Both the position numbers and the translations under genes were made by a program. Positions 59,001-64,000 of a stretch of 64,000 nt of DNA are shown piece by piece (the stretch's first letter is position 1; the number at the start of each line of letters is the position of its first letter). The notes below the pieces were generated by a model that saw only the letters and a list, made by a program, of their open reading frames with translations, was not told the origin of the DNA and searched no databases. The DNA is from Pristionchus mayeri (Eukaryota > Nematoda > Chromadorea > Rhabditida > Neodiplogasteridae), in assembly GCA_036245805.1 (NCBI GenBank), contig BTRK01000005.1:28997469-29061468 (forward strand). Reading direction: 5' to 3'.

Positions 59001-62000
59001 GCTCTCTTATTGAAAGTGTTTTTGTAATGGCAACATATCGAGCTACATTCTTCTTTATTTGTATTCACGTATGAATCATCCTTTCGTTCTGGGAGTTGCA
59101 TTGAATGGGATACTTACTCACAGAATGTATGGATTTCGAGCTACCCACTCATCTCTAAACTTTATGACAAGTTACAGACCCCTCTCACCGGATGATCTGG
59201 AGTAGCTGGTGGTGGATGGATTTCCGTAGCTGCGTGTCATGATGGAGGAAGAGGCAGAGGGGTAGGCAGGAGGACGATGGGAGAGAGAAGCAGAAGAAGA
59301 CATAGAGGAGATCGTTGAGAGACGATCGGTTGAGCCGAATCTACAATTATTCGATTTTAATAGGGTTAATAATGCGAATGAGAGTAAACTGTGCACTGCT
59401 AACTATGGAAGAATTGCGAGACAACTATTTCATTACAATCAATGCCAAGTTCAAGAATCAAGAGGTTAATCAACTTGATCAGCATGCATTCACCTGGTCG
59501 AGTACGGCTTGGGTGCATAGTCCGAGTGGGTAGAAGATGACATCCCGCCACCCGCTGGAATCGAGATAACAGATATTTATCTCACCACGCGAACAGCTAT
59601 TGAACCCAGTTGTTTCGAAAACAAGAGAGCAATGTGTGACACTTAGTCAGCGAATCAGCAAAATAGAAGGAATTATGTCCGAGTTTGGTGGAAATTGCGT
59701 TCTTGATCAATGCGCAGGAAGTGTATCTTAAAACACACTATCTGAGAAAATCAACATATTTCTTCAGCGACTTGGCACTGGCCGAAAACTCGGATTCATT
59801 CTAACTTCGCCAATATGTAGTACACGACGACGGAAACATAAGAGCGTCGATAGAATTTCGATCCGCGTCCGCGCGCGCGGCAGCGCGGATCTTGTAACAA
59901 ACTACCGTAATCATCAAACATTTTTCTATCGATTCCAATCACTGCGGCGGTAGGGGGAATGGGTCGGCGGGCAAATTCTAAGACTTTTTTACTCCGGGGA
60001 ATTTTTCGATCAGATTCCATCTAACGCCAGAAATCGTTAATTCCACTTTTCCTTCCGACATTTTTGTACGTCCCCGAAAATTTTTCAAGAAACATACAAT
60101 TTTTTATTTGTGTTTCCGCATCTATTTGTATCGATGCACACTTGACTACAACGGTGCAATTGAAATCCGCCCCGAAGTTAGGTAACCAGGTCAAAAGATG
60201 CCTCGAAAGTGGATTGTGGTGCAAAGAATACTGTAACCGCTTTTTCATAATTTCGTTATTTTAATATGTGATGATTATTTTCTTTCACGTGTTTCGTCAG
60301 CGAAGTCCATACATCGTTAAGAAGGCGTTTTTAATTAATTTTGATGAAATTAAGCATATTTGGAAAAAGCGGTTACAGTATTCTTTACACCATAATCCCG
60401 TTTCGAGGCATCTTTTGACCTGGTTACCTAACTTCGGGGCGGATTTCAATTGCGCCGTTGTAATCAAGTGTGCATCGATATAAATAGATGCGGAAACACA
60501 AATAAAAAAATGCATGTTTCTTGAAAAATTTTCTGGGACGTACAAAAACGTCGGAAGGAAAAGTGGAATTATCGATTTCTGGCGTTAGATGGAATCTGAT
60601 CGAAAAATTCCCCGGAGTAAAAAAGTCTTAGAATTTGCCCGCCGACCCATTCCCCCTACCGCCGCAGTGATTGGAATCGATAGAAAAATGTTTGATGATT
60701 ACGGTAGATTGTTACAAGATCCGCGCTGCCGCGCGCGCGGACGCGGATCGAAATTCTATCGACGCTCGTATGTTTCCCTCGTCGAGTACTACATATTGGC
60801 GAAGTTAGAATGAATCCGAGTTTTCGGCCAGTGCCAAGTCTATTTCGGTTCTCTCGGATAGTGTGTTTTAAGAGCTTGAGAGGAAAGGAAGTTTTTCAGT
60901 GCAGTAGAGAATGAAAAAAAATTCAATGGAAATACTATGAGCGAAATGGCTTACTTCTTGCGTACGAGGATGAGTAACTACTGCCAGTATTCCCTCCACT
61001 GTCGTATCTCGATGGTCTCGAGTAAGAGGAAGAGGTGGAGAAGGGATCGTAGGAGGAGGCACGGGCGAATCGAGAGGATGAAGAAGTCGAAGAAGGAGTC
61101 GACTGAAATGGAAACGGAGTTAGTGATGAGATATCTATATCGACAGATGTTCAGTGATTCATATAGGAAATGATTGCTTGGCAAACTTTTGAAAGAATGA
61201 ATTTTTTTTTCAGATAGATATTTTCTGTACCACGGGATTAACACTTCGTCTATGTCAAAGATAATTGGAAAATGCTTTAACTAAATTTTTAGCGCTATTG
61301 ATACTTCCAAAAATGGGAAATTGTCAGATTAGTTTAAATATGGGGCATTGAAATGGGACTGTTTTTGAATCAATAGGCTAACGAGAGTTGCTTTATGTCT
61401 GCTTGCCAGTCATTTGCGGGTGTTGATTCTCAACTCTCGACATGTTTTGGAGGCCTCTCTCCTCCCCCACTCCTCTGTTACACCCCTCCTGCTCCAGCTG
61501 ACTGGTCGGAGAGAGAGAAAGCGGGTTGAAGAGAAAGAGAGAAGATGAAGAGAGGAAAGAGTGGGTGAAAGGGGAGAATGGGATCGAGAAAACTTGAGAT
61601 ATGTTCAGCATAAGCGACGCATAAAATTTCGAAAGAAGAAATAACGAAAAGTGAGATGGATAAAGTGCGAAATGAGGAAAATTGAATGATTTGTTTAACA
61701 TGCTGGAGAACATTGCGATTATCTTATGAAATAAATAATCGAAAGGATGAGATCAAAGCGAGTTGAAAATAATTCCATTTGAAAGCGCAATGTAACAAAA
61801 AAGAAGCGGTCTCTGAGCATCCTCAGGCCATCTGACACAATGACTGAGTCACGTTCAACTGCTTGAGATGAGGGGGGAGTGTAAACTTGATCGGAGACAT
61901 CGATAAATCAGGCTATTTCAAAGATGAGGAAAGAGAAAAATCTGCCACTGCGACTAGCGACCTTAATGCACTCCCAATCCATTCTTTCGGAATCGAAGCA

Positions 62001-62251
62001 CATCGTTAAAATTAATGAGTTGTCTTACATCTTACTATTAAATTAGTCGAGAAACGAATCTCGACAATTATCATTGAAATTTATTTTTTATCTGGATCTA
62101 TGATATTCTATCTGGATTTATTCAGTAATGAATAGCATGGAAGATAAAATCGTACCGTATTGTATGTCGATCGATAGCCAGAAGTTGAGAGGCTGGAGGA
62201 AGAGGGAGAATCATGACGGCCAACGCTACCTGCCCGGTAGCGCCCGTACAT
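53096..62251 (-). CDS. Ser/Tyr-rich, KEASPAPK-repeat large protein, N-terminal exon set
   Basis: ATG 62251 follows an ATTTGCAG acceptor by 8 nt. About 20 exons run down to 53138: 62156-62251, 60955-61102, 59494-59554, 59189-59340, 58821-58941, 58650-58762, ~58330-58450, 57982-58084, 57611-57741, ~57330-57450, ~57030-57138, ~56655-56720, ~56360-56478, ~55350-56093, then ~54.82-54.90, 54.49-54.58, 54.07-54.11, 53.77-53.89, 53.45-53.51 and 53.14-53.23 kb. The N-terminus is Ser/Tyr/Arg low complexity (SYDPFSTSSSYSRPSRYDSG). Then come charged modules (RTFQSLYNRYVRDASSS, SEAEEETEEEDSPEE), helical ones (QMDRLLKNEKTIEAIERK) and a ~250-aa exon of KEASPAPK-type repeats. It could stop at 53096-53098 (...EEEESV) or splice on in the same phase to the exon at ~50.0 kb. 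No domain is recognised; a phosphorylatable scaffold is an inference. Confidence 0.6.
55290..56093 (-). repeat. KEASPAPK / KEPSPAPK protein repeat array
   Basis: The exon encodes about 14 copies of an 8-residue core (K-E-A/P/D-S-P-A/S-P/L-K) separated by 3-8 residue Thr/Val linkers such as TVTKEPSPAPKATI. The regular Ser-Pro motifs are candidate proline-directed kinase sites, as in neurofilament-like or muscle KSP arrays. At DNA level the units are diverged, so the array is not recent. Confidence 0.85.
59727..60872. mobile_element. ~1.15-kb foldback palindrome, family 2 copy 2
   Basis: TTAAAACACACTATCTGAG at the left is matched by its complement at the right, both bordered by TTAA. Arms of about 560 nt are near-identical, with the same 74-residue frame mirrored at 59796-60020 and 60589-60813. 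Terminal blocks (TATCTGAG, ACTTGGCACTGGCCGAAAA, TATTGGCGAAGTTAG) resemble those of 46784-48028. It sits in the intron between the second and third exons of the Ser/Tyr-rich gene. Confidence 0.8.
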
Positions 62252-63278
62252 CGCGAAAACTGCAAATTATTGAATAAATATTTAAAAAATTTTAAAAATA
62301 TATATATTTTTAAAAATAATTCAGTAAGGAGGAATAGCATGCCATCGGTCAGTTATATATCAAATGAATTGCGCTATCTCAACTCCGATCTAAAGTGGAA
62401 CATCGATCGAGAAGTGTCTGAACAACGACAGCGCCTGGGGGAAGAGAGACAGCGTGGTTCGAGAGGATAAACGAGAGGAGGCGGAGAGTGGGAGTCAGGT
62501 GTCGGACAGAAGACTGCCCTTCATTGACCAGTGTGAACTCACTCTACACAAATGCTACTATACAGCCTAGAAGAAGAAACACCGGAAAGAATAACTAATA
62601 ACAAAGAATACCATTCTTAAAAAGTAAATACCTGTAAATATCGAGTGCACGACAATCAGAAGAGTGCAGCATGATATATAGAAGATCTACATTCCTTAAA
62701 ATAAGATACTACAACAATGTTTGGAATAAAAGAAGAAAAAACAAAGATTAAAACAAATATCTAAATTTGACAACAAAAAATCTGAAATCTGAAAATGCCT
62801 ATTTTAATCGATTACCTAGTGGATACCGTATCCTACCGTATTTTTCGCTACCGAAGATTAAGTGTTCTATCCTACTTATAGTTTTTTTAAAAATTATTTT
62901 GTATTTGGATTTGTTCTCCATTTTTTTCATACTTATATTGAACATTTATCTTTGCACAAACTCGATTCTATACCAGGCTATGAGTGGGAGAACTTGCACA
63001 TCAGGAGGGTACGGCTAGTTGACGGAACTCTAATACTTGGAATTCTGAGGGAAAAAATGAAAATTCGTGGACAATAAGGCGAAATACTCGTTAGGGGTAA
63101 GGATCATTCTGAGAGGAGGTTCCGACTGTTCCGGATAAGATCAATAAGGTAGATCATAAGGGTAGATCATTGTTTGTGAAAGCTATAAGTGTACCAGGGA
63201 GAACAACAGAAACAACTGAACTTGGAGGAGGATCATTCAAATGAATGTACAAAAATCAATCATTAAATGCGGTGTAGG
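62252..63278. other. Intergenic: promoter side of the large gene, 3' flank of the bZIP gene
   Basis: AT-rich, no supported exon. Scattered TACCGTA motifs at 62825-62840. Confidence 0.45.
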
Positions 63279-64000
63279 TCACTCGGATGCCGAGGGAGAG
63301 GTGGAACTTTCTGAGTTGGCGAGTGCACCGAGGGATGGCACTCCCCCCAGCATCAACAGCTGCAGCTGACTCAATTCCATCCGAAGAGAGGAGATCTGCT
63401 GTCGCAGCTGACCATTCTCCACTTCGAGCACCTGATAATCGATATTGATTAGGGTACTGTAGATATGATTACGGTATGCTGGAGGGCGATAGAAATGAGA
63501 TCTCACCTGCATTCTCTCCCTATTCGACTGTTCTCTGAGTCTGCGTACTTCTCTCGATCTCCGTGCTGAGTCGTTGTTCTTTCGGCGTCGTTCCTTGTAG
63601 TCGTCCTGCAGAGATTGAGATTACGTCACGGATATGTAATATGGCGCCCGATTGCGCAAGGGGTGACCCGAGATACACTCTCAAGGAGGGGCGATCAACA
63701 GGTGTTAATTGGGTACTTAGTCTATACCTTTTCGCCTACTTTTTTTCGCATTTTATTCAAATTTTTTATCTATTTTCTCGAAGAATAAATAGATTGCTGA
63801 CCGAGCTCTTGTCGATCTCCCCGATGCACTTCTTCCTGGGACTGCTCACTGTCGATGAGGGAGACTCGGAGGGAACGCGCAATCTGAAGGGAAAGACATT
63901 CGCAAAAGGTCAACGGTCAAAAGGAGGGAAGGAACTGGACACTAGGGCAGGCAACTTACAGTTCCTCCTTCATTAGATTCAACACGGGGACGGGTGGGGG
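63279..64000 (-). CDS. bZIP transcription factor (CES-2/PAR-like), 3' part, truncated by window edge
   Basis: Four exons in phase: >63960-64000, 63802-63883, 63507-63605, and 63279-63430 (stop at 63279). The basic region YKERRRKNNDSARRSREVRR carries the N-x-x-A-x-x-S-R DNA-contact signature (Asn, Ala, Ser, Arg of NNDSARRSR). The zipper follows as VLEVENGQLRQQISSLRMEL and SQLQLLMLGG. The tail is Ser-rich and short. An Arg-rich basic region starting YKERRRKNN resembles the PAR/CES-2/C/EBP-related bZIP group (invertebrate ATF-2/CES-2 type), which binds as a dimer. The preceding exon is Ser/Pro-rich (PSESPSSTVSSPRKK). The N-terminus lies beyond the window. Confidence 0.85.

Noticed and set aside
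59796..60813. Mirrored 74-codon frames (MESDRKIPRSKKV...) in the 59.7-kb palindrome
   Set aside because: Duplicate arms of a foldback element. The frame is long, but there is no known domain and no sign of expression.
1..64000. CRISPR arrays, rRNA, bacterial operons
   Set aside because: None seen. Splice signals and gene structure are eukaryotic throughout.

Overview
The window is a piece of a nematode nuclear genome, probably a diplogastrid such as Pristionchus (inference; no rRNA or mitochondrial marker is present). The evidence is many short exons (about 50-200 nt), compact introns with GTRAG / GTACGGTA donors and TTTCAG / TTGCAG acceptors, acceptor-like sites just upstream of start codons (spliced-leader style), and nematode-expanded families: a worm-type Argonaute, a TTBK/CK1-like kinase, MSP domains and Tc1/mariner elements. 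Coordinates come from exon models built by hand from reading frame, splice sites and phase. Expect errors of one or two bases, and less certainty at gene ends.

Layout. 1-2.9 kb: no gene; a MULE-like transposon with a 9-bp target duplication. 2.98-5.9 kb (+): RG/coiled-coil protein. 6.1-6.9 kb (+): Ser-rich protein. 8.14-8.54 kb (+): RG-repeat exons, either a 75-aa protein or the alternative N-terminus of the Argonaute. 8.57-10.03 kb (-): REEP5/Yop1-like ER-shaping protein with a long Pro/Ala-rich N-terminal extension. 10.29-16.87 kb (+): 31-exon Argonaute with a Asp-Asp-Asp catalytic set and a 1-kb near-perfect palindrome in one intron. 17.9-19.7 kb (-): kappaB-Ras (NKIRAS-like) GTPase. 19.76-21.03 kb: decayed mariner. 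22.3-33.2 kb (-): a sparse gene with duplicated alternative first exons. 34.4-35.2 kb and 45.97-46.77 kb (+): two copies of a TFIIS N-terminal (LW) domain gene in a segmental duplication. 35.66-37.63 kb (+): TTBK/CK1-like kinase. 38.1-62.3 kb (-): exons of one or two very large low-complexity proteins. The second LW gene and a TM + double-MSP gene (50.5-53.0 kb, +) lie inside it on the opposite strand. 63.3-64 kb (-): the 3' part of a bZIP gene.

Mobile DNA is abundant and mostly intronic: two mariners, a MULE-like element, two copies of a Helitron- or MITE-like palindromic repeat, and four kilobase-scale foldback palindromes (14.1, 39.1, 46.8 and 59.7 kb). All four foldbacks lie within or just past transcribed genes. 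The most interesting combination is an Argonaute gene whose own pre-mRNA would carry a ~1-kb hairpin, a possible endogenous source of dsRNA acting on a small-RNA effector gene.
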